Assembly: GCF_032999765.1 (NCBI RefSeq)
Contig: NZ_CP136051.1
Location: forward strand, 5,784,501 to 5,848,500
Direction of reading: 5' to 3'
Source of the DNA: Imperialibacter roseus
GTDB taxonomy: Bacteria > Bacteroidota > Bacteroidia > Cytophagales > Cyclobacteriaceae
Length of the DNA: 64,000 nt
Both the position numbers and the translations under genes were made by a program. Of this stretch, positions 42,904 through 51,839 are shown in pieces (the first letter of the stretch is position 1; the number at the start of each line of letters is the position of its first letter). The notes under the pieces are model-generated. The model had not been told where the DNA came from. It saw only the letters and a program-made list of their open reading frames with translations, and did not search any database.

Positions 42904-44658
42904 ATGAAAGCATTGATCTTTTCTTTTCTCCTCAGTTTTTTGGCAACCCCACTGGTGGCTCAGCCGCAAGCATGGAACATTCAACGGGAAGTGGTAAAAA
43001 TTCCCATGAGGGACGGCGTCAACCTGGAGGCTATTCTGTACAAGCCAGCAGGAGAAGGTAGGTTTCCCGCTATTGTGTACAGGACGCCCTATGGCAAAGA
43101 TGAGTATGATGGTTACGCCATGTTTCCCCTTGCTGCAGCAAAAGAAGGGTTTGCCGTTTTTCTGGTTGACGTCAGAGGTCGCTTCGGGAGCGAGGGAGAA
43201 TTCAAAGCGTATCATCAGGAGCGGCCCGACGGCTACGACTTAATAGAATGGGTGGGTAAGCAGCCCTATGTAAACGGAAGAGTGGGAACCTATGGGGGCT
43301 CCTATCCAGGCATTGTTCAGTGGCTGGCCCTGTCCGAAGCGCCGGAGGCGCTCAAAGCTGCAGCACCCGACATGACACCGATCAATAGTCACTATTTTTA
43401 TTACTTCGGTGGTGCTTTTTCAATGCCATGGCTCGATTGGTTTATGCCTCTGATTGTGCCTGACTTACGAAAAAGAGCCAACGACCCTTCTGGGCCCTGG
43501 CTCGACAGTGATGCCTACCAGCAATGGGCAAAAGACAGGGATCAGTGGTACAAATACCGGCCTCTGGCTGACATGCCGTTGCTTAAGAAATATGCGCCTT
43601 ATTACTACGATTGGCTCTCGCACCCTGACAAATCGGACTGGTGGGATTTTGCTTCAGTTGAAAAGGACTTTGAGAAAATGCAGGCACCTGCTATGCTACT
43701 AAGTGGCTGGTATGATGCAGCTTATGGGCCTTTGGGAGCTATTCAGGCCTTTCAGGAAATGAAAACGAAAGCTGCTACATCGGTGGCGAGAGAAAACACC
43801 AAACTCATTCTTGGCCCTTGGAATCACACGTCTGTAACTGTAAGAAAATCGCATTTTGGTGAGGTCGACTTTGGGCCATCAGCGGGGTTTGACTTTGATA
43901 GGGTGTTGATTGACTGGTTCACCCTTCATTTAAAAGAAGAGGAGGCACCCATGCCCGACCCTGTCAGTGTTTTTGTGATGGGCGCTAATAAATGGAAAAC
44001 GTTTAGCGACTGGCCCGTACCCAATATCGAAAGCACCACGTTTTATTTGGTCGCCGGTGCCGACAACAAAAGTGGGGAACTTGTAATGCAGCCGTCAAAA
44101 AAGGCGAAAACCATGTCTTACACCTTTGATCCAAATAATCCAGTGTATGATAAAAGTTTCGAAAAAAGCTATCCCTACGACCAAAGAGAAATTGAGAGCA
44201 GGGAGGATGTATTGGTGTTTACTTCCGAAGTTTTGACGAAGGATATCGAAGTGATTGGTCTGGTGGAAGCAGCTTTGGCTGTAAGTTCTTCAGCAAAGGA
44301 CACAGATTTTCACGTAGTGCTATGCGATGTTTACCCTGATGGAACGTCCATTAACCTGAGTGGATTGGATGCTGGCTATTTAAGGATGCGCTACCGGGAA
44401 GGGCTTGAGAAGCAGGTGTTGATGAAGCCGGAGAAGGTTTATTCGATATCCATCGATAATATGGCTACGGCTAATTTGTTTAAAGCCGGGCATCGTATCA
44501 GAATGTACATTACCAGCAGCAGCTTTCCGCATTACGACCCGAACCCGAACACGGGAACTAATATTGCCACAGAAGCAAACCTGATTCCGGCTGTCAATAA
44601 AGTCCATGTGGGTGGTAAGAATGCCTCGAAATTGATCCTGCCGACTGTGAAAAAGTAG
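42904..44658 (+). CDS. CocE/NonD family serine hydrolase (X-Pro dipeptidyl-peptidase-like), exported
   Basis: A 584-residue alpha/beta hydrolase with a signal peptide (MKALIFSFLLSFLATPLVAQ). The nucleophile Ser133 lies in GTYGGSYPG, preceded by LVDVRGRFGSEG. A catalytic Asp and His are expected in the later part (SGWYDAAYGP and LGPWNHTSV). The C-terminal jelly-roll domain, with the VIGLVEAALAVSSSAKDTDFHV segment, is typical of X-Pro dipeptidyl-peptidases and glutaryl acylases. It probably cleaves dipeptides or acyl esters outside the cytoplasm. The ATG at 42904 is preferred over 42883, which adds seven residues before the signal peptide. Confidence 0.9.
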   Translation: MKALIFSFLLSFLATPLVAQPQAWNIQREVVKIPMRDGVNLEAILYKPAGEGRFPAIVYRTPYGKDEYDGYAMFPLAAAKEGFAVFLVDVRGRFGSEGEFKAYHQERPDGYDLIEWVGKQPYVNGRVGTYGGSYPGIVQWLALSEAPEALKAAAPDMTPINSHYFYYFGGAFSMPWLDWFMPLIVPDLRKRANDPSGPWLDSDAYQQWAKDRDQWYKYRPLADMPLLKKYAPYYYDWLSHPDKSDWWDFASVEKDFEKMQAPAMLLSGWYDAAYGPLGAIQAFQEMKTKAATSVARENTKLILGPWNHTSVTVRKSHFGEVDFGPSAGFDFDRVLIDWFTLHLKEEEAPMPDPVSVFVMGANKWKTFSDWPVPNIESTTFYLVAGADNKSGELVMQPSKKAKTMSYTFDPNNPVYDKSFEKSYPYDQREIESREDVLVFTSEVLTKDIEVIGLVEAALAVSSSAKDTDFHVVLCDVYPDGTSINLSGLDAGYLRMRYREGLEKQVLMKPEKVYSISIDNMATANLFKAGHRIRMYITSSSFPHYDPNPNTGTNIATEANLIPAVNKVHVGGKNASKLILPTVKK

Positions 44659-44669
44659 TGACTACGCTT

Positions 44670-45362
44670 TTATTTTACTCTAAGCTGAAAACCGACGCTA
44701 TGGTGGTTTTCAATTTGAACATTCGGATCGTGCCTGAGATACTTTCTGAGACGTGACACAAACACGTCAAGGCTTCTTCCGGCAAAATAGTCGTCGTCGC
44801 CCCAGAGCTGCAAAAGAATGTCATCTCTTTTCACAAGCTGATTTTTGCGACACACCAGCATGAAAAGCAAGTCATTTTCTCTTCTTGTCAGCTTGGTTTC
44901 GCCATCTTTGAAATGCAAGCGGAGCGTGTCGGTGTTGAGCGTATACTCGCCAATGGCCAGCTGCTGAGAAGTTGGTTTTTCTTCTGTAGGCGTGGTTCTT
45001 TTAACAAACACCGCTACACGAAAAAGCAACTCCTCCATACTAAATGGCTTCGTGATGTAGTCGTCTGCTCCAATTGAAAAACCCTTCAGCTTGTCTTCCT
45101 GAAGCGAGCGGGCTGTGATGAAAAGGATCGGAACAGATGAATTAGTTGCCCGGATGCTTTTTGCCAATGTAAACCCATCTACTTTTGGCAACATAATGTC
45201 CAGAAGGCACAGGTCGAAGGTGTTGGTTTTAAAAAATTGTTGAGCATCCAGTCCGTTTGTAGCATGAACCACCTCGTAGCCACCCTGCTCCAGGTTATCC
45301 TTTAGCACGAAGCCCAGGCTTGGGTCATCCTCCACCAGTAACAGTTTTGGCCTATTTTTCAT
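44670..45362 (-). CDS. OmpR-family response regulator
   Basis: A 230-residue two-domain regulator. The receiver has the acidic pair in VEDDPSLG (residues 10-17), phospho-acceptor Asp55 (LLDIMLPKVDG), ITARS and the Lys of YITKPF. The winged-helix output has LTRRENDLLFMLV and GRSLDVFVSRLRKYLRHDP. It should bind direct repeats in DNA as a dimer. It overlaps the kinase gene by 11 bases, so the two form one unit. Three phased ATTAACA repeats upstream of the kinase gene are a plausible target. Confidence 0.95.
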   Translation of the reverse strand: MKNRPKLLLVEDDPSLGFVLKDNLEQGGYEVVHATNGLDAQQFFKTNTFDLCLLDIMLPKVDGFTLAKSIRATNSSVPILFITARSLQEDKLKGFSIGADDYITKPFSMEELLFRVAVFVKRTTPTEEKPTSQQLAIGEYTLNTDTLRLHFKDGETKLTRRENDLLFMLVCRKNQLVKRDDILLQLWGDDDYFAGRSLDVFVSRLRKYLRHDPNVQIENHHSVGFQLRVK

Positions 45363-46620
45363 GAACTACTGGGATTTTGATTCGAAAAGTTGTTCCCCTT
45401 CCGGGTGTTGAACTTACCGTAATGTCACCGTTATGGGCTTTGACGATTTGCTTTACATAAAACAAGCCCAATCCAAAACCTGAAACATCCTGCACATCCC
45501 CGGACGGCACCCGGTAAAATTTCTTGAAAACGTGTTTCAGCGATTGAGCAGGAATGCCCCTGCCCTCGTCCTTAAATGTAAGGAGCACCTCGTGGCCAGT
45601 GTCGGTAACGTCCAGGCTGATGACGGGGGCACCCTCCGAATACTTGATGGAGTTGTCGAGCAAATTGCCCAGCACATTTTGAAAGTGGAGGGTGTCAGTT
45701 TTTATTTTGCTGCCATTGCAATGGCATTCCAACTGCCATTTCCCGCCAGCAGCCAGCACTTTTTCCCGGGCAGTCTGGTCAAACTCCTCTAGCAGGTCGG
45801 CCACTGACTGTAGCTGCATGTGTAATTGCAGTTTATTTTTTTCTACCAGCGCTATCTGTAACACCTCTTCCACATGGCTTTGCAATCTGTCGGCCTCTTT
45901 TTCGATCAAAGAAGCATATTTGTGAAGTCGTTCTTTCGAGTCCTTTTCATTGGCCGACCGGATTACTTCTGCCGACAGCTTAATGGTCGACAAGGGAGTC
46001 TTGAACTCATGTGTCATGTTGTTGATAAAATCCCTCTGAATTTCTGAGAGTCTTTTTTGCCTTGTCATCACCACCATGGCGTAGGCAAAGAACCCTATCA
46101 CAAGCAGTAGCCCTCCCGAGGAGTACACCAGAAAGTCCATTCTGCCCAGGAGGTATCCTTGCCTTGAGGGGAACAGCACCCCGAAATAATACTGGTCTTC
46201 TTTTAGCGACGGGAAGCTCGCCTTGACCAACTTCCCTTTGTTTTCTGAAACCTGATTTCCATAGACCATGAGTTGGGACTGGCAATCATATATACCGTAC
46301 TCAAAATCGGTGAAAATATTCCGCTTGTTCAATTCGGCGGTCAGGAAGTATTCCAGGGTTTGGGGCTGTAATACCTGCGAAGTTCGTACGATATAATAAT
46401 TAGCAGATATCTGCTCAATGGGATTATAGGCAGGCACATCCAAGCCATCGGTTTGGCACAGCGACTCCACAACATTGCGTAGTGCGAGATGCAGGTTATG
46501 GTCGAAAGTTCTGGACTCAGCAATGTAGGCCTGCCTGATCCAAAGAAACTGGATCAGCAGAACCCCGGCTACTGACAGTGCTCCGAGTGAGGTGATAAGC
46601 CTGATTGAACGAGTCCTCAT
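45352..46620 (-). CDS. Membrane sensor histidine kinase
   Basis: A 422-residue kinase. Two membrane helices (about 7-29 and 166-186) frame a periplasmic sensor of about 135 residues with a few Cys. The phospho-acceptor is His204 in NNMTHEFKTPLS, followed by the N-box (LGNLLDNSIKYSE) and G boxes (DEGRGIP, GFGLGLFYVKQIV). The ligand is unknown. It is first in the operon with the OmpR-type regulator. A TAATTTTG box on the minus strand at 46625-46632 lies directly before the start codon, so transcription may be almost leaderless from there. Confidence 0.95.
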   Translation of the reverse strand: MRTRSIRLITSLGALSVAGVLLIQFLWIRQAYIAESRTFDHNLHLALRNVVESLCQTDGLDVPAYNPIEQISANYYIVRTSQVLQPQTLEYFLTAELNKRNIFTDFEYGIYDCQSQLMVYGNQVSENKGKLVKASFPSLKEDQYYFGVLFPSRQGYLLGRMDFLVYSSGGLLLVIGFFAYAMVVMTRQKRLSEIQRDFINNMTHEFKTPLSTIKLSAEVIRSANEKDSKERLHKYASLIEKEADRLQSHVEEVLQIALVEKNKLQLHMQLQSVADLLEEFDQTAREKVLAAGGKWQLECHCNGSKIKTDTLHFQNVLGNLLDNSIKYSEGAPVISLDVTDTGHEVLLTFKDEGRGIPAQSLKHVFKKFYRVPSGDVQDVSGFGLGLFYVKQIVKAHNGDITVSSTPGRGTTFRIKIPVVHEK

Positions 46621-46658
46621 GATTCAAAATTAAACAATCCATTGATGAACAGTGTGCC

Positions 46659-46697
46659 ATTAACATTTCATTAACACTTGTTATGCTTTCATTAACA
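46659..46697. promoter_or_regulatory. Phased ATTAACA direct repeats (putative OmpR-type operator)
   Basis: ATTAACA occurs at 46659-46665, 46670-46676 and 46691-46697, with steps of 11 and 21 bases, about one and two helical turns. The last two extend to TTTCATTAACA. TTAACA-N5-TTAACA is the layout recognised by some OmpR/PhoB-family regulators, such as the PhoP box of Bacillus. It lies between the kinase gene and the divergent DUF1573 gene, so it could control either. Confidence 0.6.
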
Positions 46698-46762
46698 GCC
46701 TTTTAAAGTTTCCGTACGGACATTTGAATCGTTATTTATTTTTTCACTAAAACACATTAATT

Positions 46763-47143
46763 ATGAAAAAGAACATTGTTGCACTAGCTGGGCTCTTCGT
46801 CGCCTTTATCGCTCTTTCAAGCTTTCATCCTGCCGCCGAGTCATTGTCATTCAAGGCAATGACTTACGACTTTGGTAAGATTGTAAAGGGTGCGCCCGCA
46901 AGCCACAACTTTGAATTTACGAACCCATCCAGCGAGTCAATTACTATCACTAAAGTGACAGCATCTTGTGGCTGCACTGTAACGGACTACACGAAAGGTA
47001 GTATTGGCGAGGGAAGTGAAGGGTTTGTGAAAGCTACTTATAATGCTGCAAAGGCAGGGGCTTTTAGCAAGACTGTGAGCGTTTATCACAGTGGCTCCGA
47101 AGCTCCTATTGTGCTGACCATTAAAGGAGAAGTAGTAGAATAG
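46763..47143 (+). CDS. Exported DUF1573 family protein
   Basis: A 126-residue exported protein. A signal peptide of about 21 residues precedes one Ig/ASH-like beta domain with the DUF1573 hallmarks YDFGKIVKG, HNFEFTNPSSESITI and the conserved Cys pair in ASCGCTVTDYT. The family is widespread in Bacteroidota; its role is not known, and the two close Cys suggest redox or metal chemistry. It is divergent from the histidine kinase gene and may be under the regulator's control through the repeats at 46659-46697. Confidence 0.92.
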   Translation: MKKNIVALAGLFVAFIALSSFHPAAESLSFKAMTYDFGKIVKGAPASHNFEFTNPSSESITITKVTASCGCTVTDYTKGSIGEGSEGFVKATYNAAKAGAFSKTVSVYHSGSEAPIVLTIKGEVVE

Positions 47144-47220
47144 TAATATAAGGGTGTTGGGGCTGATTTATGTTTCAGCCCTATACCCTTCCCATTTTTT
47201 AACCTTACCTGGGAAAGAAG

Positions 47221-47391
47221 ATGTTGAGCAAGAAGACCATGAAGTACTTTACCAACCCCAAAGAACTACCCGCAGGAATTCGCAATGCACTGACTATTGC
47301 GGCCGTAGCAGTGGGTGTGGCAGTAGGCATTGCTGCCATTTTCGAGAAGCCCATCATCAAGGCAGCGACTGACTTTTTTAGCACTTGCTAA
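47221..47391 (+). CDS. 56-residue single-pass membrane peptide
   Basis: A short open frame starting ATG at 47221 after AAGAAG, encoding a Lys-rich N terminus (MLSKKTMKYFTNPKELP), a hydrophobic Ala/Val/Ile/Gly helix at about residues 23-41, and a short tail (FEKPIIKAATDFFSTC). The positive-then-hydrophobic layout and neighbouring gene orientation support a real small protein. I cannot assign a function. It lies 77 bases past the DUF1573 gene and about 95 bases before tRNA-Val. Confidence 0.6.
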   Translation: MLSKKTMKYFTNPKELPAGIRNALTIAAVAVGVAVGIAAIFEKPIIKAATDFFSTC

Positions 47392-47486
47392 GCTTACCTC
47401 CCCATTTAAGCCTTTGTTTATTTCGAATTGTTTCTCAAACTTTGCTGGCTAGCAAGTCGCACGTTGCTGCTTCGATGGTGCATTTC

Positions 47487-47564
47487 GGGAAGTTAGCTCA
47501 GTTGGTTTAGAGCACCGCCTTGACAGGGCGGGGGTCGCAGGTTCGAGTCCTGTACTTCCCACCA
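47487..47564 (+). tRNA. tRNA-Val (anticodon GAC), CCA encoded
   Basis: Acceptor GGGAAGT pairs with ACTTCCC, the anticodon stem is CCGCC/GGCGG around loop TTGACAG (anticodon GAC), the D arm is GCTCAGTTGGTTTAGAGC and the T loop is TTCGAGT. Unlike the other two tRNAs here, the 3' CCA is encoded in the genome. A short GCCGG/CCGGC hairpin follows at 47570-47586. Confidence 0.95.
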
Positions 47565-47634
47565 ATGCAGCCGGTAACAACCCGGCCTTCCTGAATACAT
47601 GGTTTCTACCCCGCCCCTCTAAACAAGGCTTTTG

Positions 47635-48555
47635 ATGTCAATTAGAATTGCTTTTTACACCCTTTGCTCTATTGTTTTGGTAGCCTGCCATGGCAGAAGG
47701 GATAAGAATGACTATGCTGAGGAAAAGGCGAGAGCACCCTTCGAGGCGGCTACTTCAATGGGAATCATAAAAGAAAGTAGCCTCGATGAAATTTCAGGGA
47801 TAGTGGCTAGTCAGAGATACCCCGGCTTTTATTGGGTGCACAACGATAGTGGCGGCAGTCCTTCCGTTTACCTGATCGACAGCCTTGCTCAGCTCAAAGC
47901 TGAAATAAGACTGGAGGGAGTGATCAACCGTGACTGGGAGGATATCGCCATTGGTCCAGGGCAGGACGGGGCCTATTTGCTTTACGTAGGTGAAATAGGG
48001 GACAATAGAGCTGTTTATGGCAATTACTCCATCTATTCGTTTCCCGAACCAGAATTGAATCTGGTGGGAGAGATTCAATTTCTCAGCATCAGCGACTTTT
48101 CAACGTATCAATTTCAATACCCTGATGGCGCACGGGATGCTGAAACCTTGCTGGTCGACCCCACCAACCGTGACATCATCATTATATCTAAAAGAGGGGA
48201 CAATGTTATTGTCTATCACTGGCCTTTTGCGGAGCAGACGCCAGAACCCTATGTACTGCACAAGGCGGGTGGCATCCCGTTTTGGATGATAGTCTCTGGA
48301 GACATATCACCAGATGGGCAGGAGCTTTTACTTAAAAATTACGAGTCGATATTTTACTGGAAGAAAGAGCCAGGCGTTCCCTGGCTGGAGGCGATCAAGA
48401 CGAATCCGCACCGGCTTCCTTACCAACCGGAACCGCAAGGGGAGGCCGTTGCGTTTGCAGCAAACGGCCAGGGCTATGTTACCCTAAGTGAGGGAAAAAA
48501 CTTTAACGGCCCGCAACACATCTACTTCTACCGCAGGAAACAGCTGATTAAGTAG
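47635..48555 (+). CDS. Lipoprotein of unknown function, beta-propeller-like
   Basis: A 306-residue lipoprotein with lipobox LVAC (Cys18). The body has repeated segments that look like propeller blades: EISGIVASQRYPGFYWVHNDSGG, NRDWEDIAIGPG, YLLYVGEIGDN and ARDAETLLVDPTNRDIIIISKRG. The D/E-rich loops recall esterase-like or calcium-binding propeller proteins. No catalytic triad is evident. An in-frame TTG at 47632 is ignored in favour of the ATG. It stands alone between tRNA-Val and the stress-protein gene. Confidence 0.8.
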   Translation: MSIRIAFYTLCSIVLVACHGRRDKNDYAEEKARAPFEAATSMGIIKESSLDEISGIVASQRYPGFYWVHNDSGGSPSVYLIDSLAQLKAEIRLEGVINRDWEDIAIGPGQDGAYLLYVGEIGDNRAVYGNYSIYSFPEPELNLVGEIQFLSISDFSTYQFQYPDGARDAETLLVDPTNRDIIIISKRGDNVIVYHWPFAEQTPEPYVLHKAGGIPFWMIVSGDISPDGQELLLKNYESIFYWKKEPGVPWLEAIKTNPHRLPYQPEPQGEAVAFAANGQGYVTLSEGKNFNGPQHIYFYRRKQLIK

Positions 48556-48669
48556 TATGTAGTTCAATTCTGACTAAAATCAGGTTTTCTGAATATTGAG
48601 GTCATGTCAGGCGGAATGGAGAAGCTTTAAGTTTACTTTTAATTAGCAACCTTGTAATCCGACAAAGAC

Positions 48670-49500
48670 ATGAACATCAAAAACATACTTGTACCGACAG
48701 ACTTCTCTCCGTGTTCGAAGAACGCTGTTAGAATTGCGGTAGACCTTAGCAAGAAGCTGGGTGCTAAAATCCACCTTATTAACGCCATTCATGTGCCAAC
48801 GCCGCATATGGACATTGGTGGCCAGGCCATGATTGAGCCGATGCTTGAAGAGTATGAAGAGGAGGTTGACAAGAAATTCGACGCTTTGGATGAGGAAATT
48901 CCAGGGTTGAAGGATGTTAAGCACGATCATAGAGCCTATGTATCTTTCACCATTGACGCTATTTATACGGCAATGGAAACCAAGAAAATAGATATGATTG
49001 TGATGGGCACAAAAGGAAGTCATGATACACTTGAGAAGCTGCTCGGCGGGGTAAGCAGTGAAGTGATTAGAATTGCCGACGTGCCCGTGCTGGTAGTTCC
49101 CGAAGCTATAAAAAAATTCAACCCGAAGAAGATAGTATTTGCTGCTGACTTCAATAAGATAGAGTCAATAGGAAGGCTAAGTCCGCTGAAGGATATTGCC
49201 GAGCTTTTCGAAGCTGAAATCACAATCGTCAATGTTACTGAGGATGACAAATTTCCATTTAGCCGCCTGGTGGAGAGCTTCAAAGTCGACAAATTTCTTA
49301 AGAATATTAAGCACTCTTTCGAGACTACAAAGAATGATGATGTAAGAGCCGGGCTTTTTGAATTTGCCGAAAAAAACTCAGCTGACATGATTGTCATGAT
49401 GCCTAGAAAGCATTCCCTTTTTGAGAAGATTTTCAAAAGCAGCGTTACGAAAAAGGTGGCTATGGGTGTCAAGGTGCCTTTGCTCACCTTTCACGAATAA
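48670..49500 (+). CDS. Universal stress protein with two USP domains
   Basis: A 276-residue tandem UspA-type protein. The first domain opens ILVPTDFSPCSKNAVRIAVDL and has the ATP-binding signature MGTKGSHDTLEKLLGGVSSEVI, followed by ADVPVLVVP. The second domain (from about residue 155) is more degenerate, with IVMMPRKHSLFEKIFKSS as the equivalent segment. Such proteins bind ATP and help survival during stress; direct targets are unknown. It stands alone with its own terminator. Confidence 0.92.
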   Translation: MNIKNILVPTDFSPCSKNAVRIAVDLSKKLGAKIHLINAIHVPTPHMDIGGQAMIEPMLEEYEEEVDKKFDALDEEIPGLKDVKHDHRAYVSFTIDAIYTAMETKKIDMIVMGTKGSHDTLEKLLGGVSSEVIRIADVPVLVVPEAIKKFNPKKIVFAADFNKIESIGRLSPLKDIAELFEAEITIVNVTEDDKFPFSRLVESFKVDKFLKNIKHSFETTKNDDVRAGLFEFAEKNSADMIVMMPRKHSLFEKIFKSSVTKKVAMGVKVPLLTFHE

Positions 49501-49529
49501 CGCAATATAGAAGGCTATTTGGCATGAAG

Positions 49530-49558
49530 ACCCTGGGTACAAGCACTCAGGGTTTTTT
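49530..49558 (+). terminator. Rho-independent terminator of the stress-protein gene
   Basis: ACCCTGGGT and ACTCAGGGT form a 9-bp stem (one wobble) with a 6-base loop and a T-run, 29 bases past the stop. It overlaps the end of the convergent transporter gene by two bases. Confidence 0.85.
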
Positions 49559-50750
49559 ATTGGCCTTTAAATACAAAACCCAGCGCAAAGCCAATAAGAA
49601 TTATAATGGGGCGGGGCATTTTGCTGAACTGAAGTACCAGAAAAGTAATGATGATCACCAGAATGTTGAGGAGGTTTTGCTCAAGAGGCTGGTAGAGCAA
49701 AAAAGCTGCCGCCACTACCATGCCCGCACTGGCGGCGTTGATCCCCTCTAGCGAAGCTTTCACAGGCCGGTACTTTTTAAGCTGGTCCCAAAACCTGGAT
49801 ACGAAGAAGATCAGGAACGTGCCTGGGAGAAACACACCAATGGAGGCAATAACCGCACCCATTATTTCACCGCTTGTCCCCCATTCCCGCAACGTCAGCG
49901 CACCAATAAAGGCACTGAAGGAAAAGGTAGGGCCGGGAATGGCTTGCACCAGGGCGTAGCCGGAAAGAAACTCCTCGGAACTTAGGTATCTCTTAAACTC
50001 AACAAATTCTGTGTAAAGAAAAGGGACAAGCACCTGACCGCCGCCAAAGATGAGGCTTCCGTTCCGGTAAAAGTTCTCAAATAGCCTTATAGGCAGCGTA
50101 ATGGCCTGGTATTTTGTGGCTGCGCCAAGTAGGGCTGCAAATATCAGCACCCCTCCCCAAAGGAAAAAGTTGGCCCATACGATGTTTATCTTTTGACGCT
50201 CTTCTTTTTCGTGCCTTTTGTATTTGGTGGAGGAAATCACCCCACCTGCAAGCAGAAGTACAGGGAACAAATAGGGGGAGCTGATAAAATAGGAGATTAC
50301 CGCCGACCCAATCGCTAAAAAGATGCTCGTCCGGCTTTTTACCACCTTGCCCCAGATAAGCACAGCAGAATAAGCAACGAAGGCAATCGCCATGGGCTGG
50401 ATGAATCGGGTAAAATGGAGGCTGAGCTCTTTCACCTGCAGGCTGTTGATCAGGATGGCGGCCGCTGTCATAACAGTCACGGCCGGCAAAATCCAAACCA
50501 GCAACGTCAGATAGGCCAAAGGCGGCCCTCCTCTTTTGAAGCCTATGGCGGTGATTGTTTGGGTGGAGGTGGGGCCCGGTAGCAGGTTGCACAGCGCATG
50601 CAGCTCAATCAACTCCTCTTCTGTTAGATATGCCCTGAGCTTCACCATCCTGTCGAGAATAATGGCAAAGTGTGCTTGTGCTCCACCAAACGAGGTTATG
50701 GCGAGAATGAAAACGTCTTTGAGAAAGATGAAATTGCGAATATTGCGCAT
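49557..50750 (-). CDS. chrA: Chromate transporter family protein (two fused CHR domains)
   Basis: A 397-residue membrane protein with about 11 hydrophobic helices. Both halves carry the CHR signature: SFGGAQAHFAIILDRMV with NLLPGPTSTQTITAIGF in the first, and FGGGQVLVPFLYTEFV with QAIPGPTFSFSAFIGAL in the second. Long-form ChrA exports chromate or takes part in sulfate-like anion transport. Chromate resistance is only a family-based suggestion; no chrB-like regulator is nearby. It begins seven bases after the dioxygenase gene on the same strand, so they are probably co-transcribed. Confidence 0.9.
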   Translation of the reverse strand: MRNIRNFIFLKDVFILAITSFGGAQAHFAIILDRMVKLRAYLTEEELIELHALCNLLPGPTSTQTITAIGFKRGGPPLAYLTLLVWILPAVTVMTAAAILINSLQVKELSLHFTRFIQPMAIAFVAYSAVLIWGKVVKSRTSIFLAIGSAVISYFISSPYLFPVLLLAGGVISSTKYKRHEKEERQKINIVWANFFLWGGVLIFAALLGAATKYQAITLPIRLFENFYRNGSLIFGGGQVLVPFLYTEFVEFKRYLSSEEFLSGYALVQAIPGPTFSFSAFIGALTLREWGTSGEIMGAVIASIGVFLPGTFLIFFVSRFWDQLKKYRPVKASLEGINAASAGMVVAAAFLLYQPLEQNLLNILVIIITFLVLQFSKMPRPIIILIGFALGFVFKGQ

Positions 50751-50757
50751 GGCAATA

Positions 50758-51729
50758 CTATTTCTTGAGGCCTATTTCAGCCAGCCTCTGGTGGAGGAAT
50801 GCTCCGGCTGTCATGTCATCGTATTTTTTAGGATGTTCGCTGTCAACACAGCTTTCCAGGCAGGTGAGATCCATGTCGGACCGGGGATGCATAAAAAACG
50901 GAATCGAATACCTTGAGGTATGCATGAGCTCTCTGGGAGGGTTTACTACCCTGTGGATAGTGCTTTTGAGCTTGTCGTTGGTCAACCGGGCAAGCATGTC
51001 ACCTACGTTTACTACCAACTGCTCAGGTAGTGCCGTAATTGGGATCCACTTTCCGTCACGCCTTAACACCTGGAGGCCATCGGCGCTGGCTCCCATCAGC
51101 AACGTGATAAGGTTGATGTCGCCATGTTCGGCGGCCCTTACTGCATCGGCGGGAATGGCATCCGGATTCTCAATAGGAAAATAATGGATGGGCCTTAGAA
51201 TACTGTTCCCATTTTTCACCTTTGATTCAAAATAGTCTTCATCGAGCTCAAGATACAGTGCAATGGCCCTGAGCATCGCCCTTCCTGCGTTCTCAATAGT
51301 TCTGTAAGCCGTCAAGGCGATTCCTTCGAATTCAGGAATTTCTTCAGGCCAAATATTATCTGGATACTCTTCTTTAATAGGGTCGTTGTCGGTTACTTCC
51401 TGGCCGATATGATAAAATTCTTTTAAATCACCGGTCGACCGTCCTTTCGCATGCTCTTTTCCCTTGGAAATATACCCCCTTTGACCGGCCAGCTCCGGCT
51501 TTTCATATTTTTGTTTTACTGTGTCAGGTTCGTCAAAAAACTTCTTAATGATGCTGTAGAGCTTTTGCTGTAATTCATCTGTCAAGCCGTGATTTTTGAT
51601 AGAAACAAAGCCTATGTTGTTGTATGCTTCCCCGAGTTTCTCAACAAATTTTTTCTTTTTTTCAGCGTCTCCGGAAGTGAAATCAGCCAAATCGAGAGAG
51701 GGAACTGCATCAAATAGAACCTGGGCCAT
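50758..51729 (-). CDS. 2-oxoglutarate/Fe(II) dioxygenase, isopenicillin-N-synthase family
   Basis: A 323-residue non-heme iron oxygenase. The N-terminal DIOX_N region includes VSIKNHGL. The iron ligands are His and Asp in AEHGDINLITLL and the distal His in KSTIHRVVN. The 2-oxoglutarate-binding Arg-x-Ser is in SRYSIPFF. The substrate cannot be read from sequence; bacterial relatives act on amino acids, small metabolites or ethylene-type chemistry. It is first in a two-gene unit with the chromate-type transporter. Confidence 0.9.
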   Translation of the reverse strand: MAQVLFDAVPSLDLADFTSGDAEKKKKFVEKLGEAYNNIGFVSIKNHGLTDELQQKLYSIIKKFFDEPDTVKQKYEKPELAGQRGYISKGKEHAKGRSTGDLKEFYHIGQEVTDNDPIKEEYPDNIWPEEIPEFEGIALTAYRTIENAGRAMLRAIALYLELDEDYFESKVKNGNSILRPIHYFPIENPDAIPADAVRAAEHGDINLITLLMGASADGLQVLRRDGKWIPITALPEQLVVNVGDMLARLTNDKLKSTIHRVVNPPRELMHTSRYSIPFFMHPRSDMDLTCLESCVDSEHPKKYDDMTAGAFLHQRLAEIGLKK

Positions 51730-51762
51730 AGTTGCTTGTATTTTGTATAATGATAGTGAAAA

Positions 51763-51823
51763 ACGAAAAAAAAAGCCACCATACTAACTTCCAAGTCACG
51801 TAGACTAAGTATGGTGGCTTTTT
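51763..51823 (-). terminator. Rho-independent terminator of the DUF4399 gene
   Basis: AAAAAGCCACCATACT (51770-51785) and its complement (51808-51823) form a 16-bp stem with a 22-base loop. A long T-run follows on the minus strand. Confidence 0.85.
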
Positions 51824-51839
51824 AGCTATTTTTTTGAAA

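Noticed and set aside
47154-47372. A 72-codon plus-strand frame overlapping the 56-residue membrane peptide
   Set aside because: Composition is irregular and the overlapping frame from 47221 has a clear membrane-peptide layout instead.
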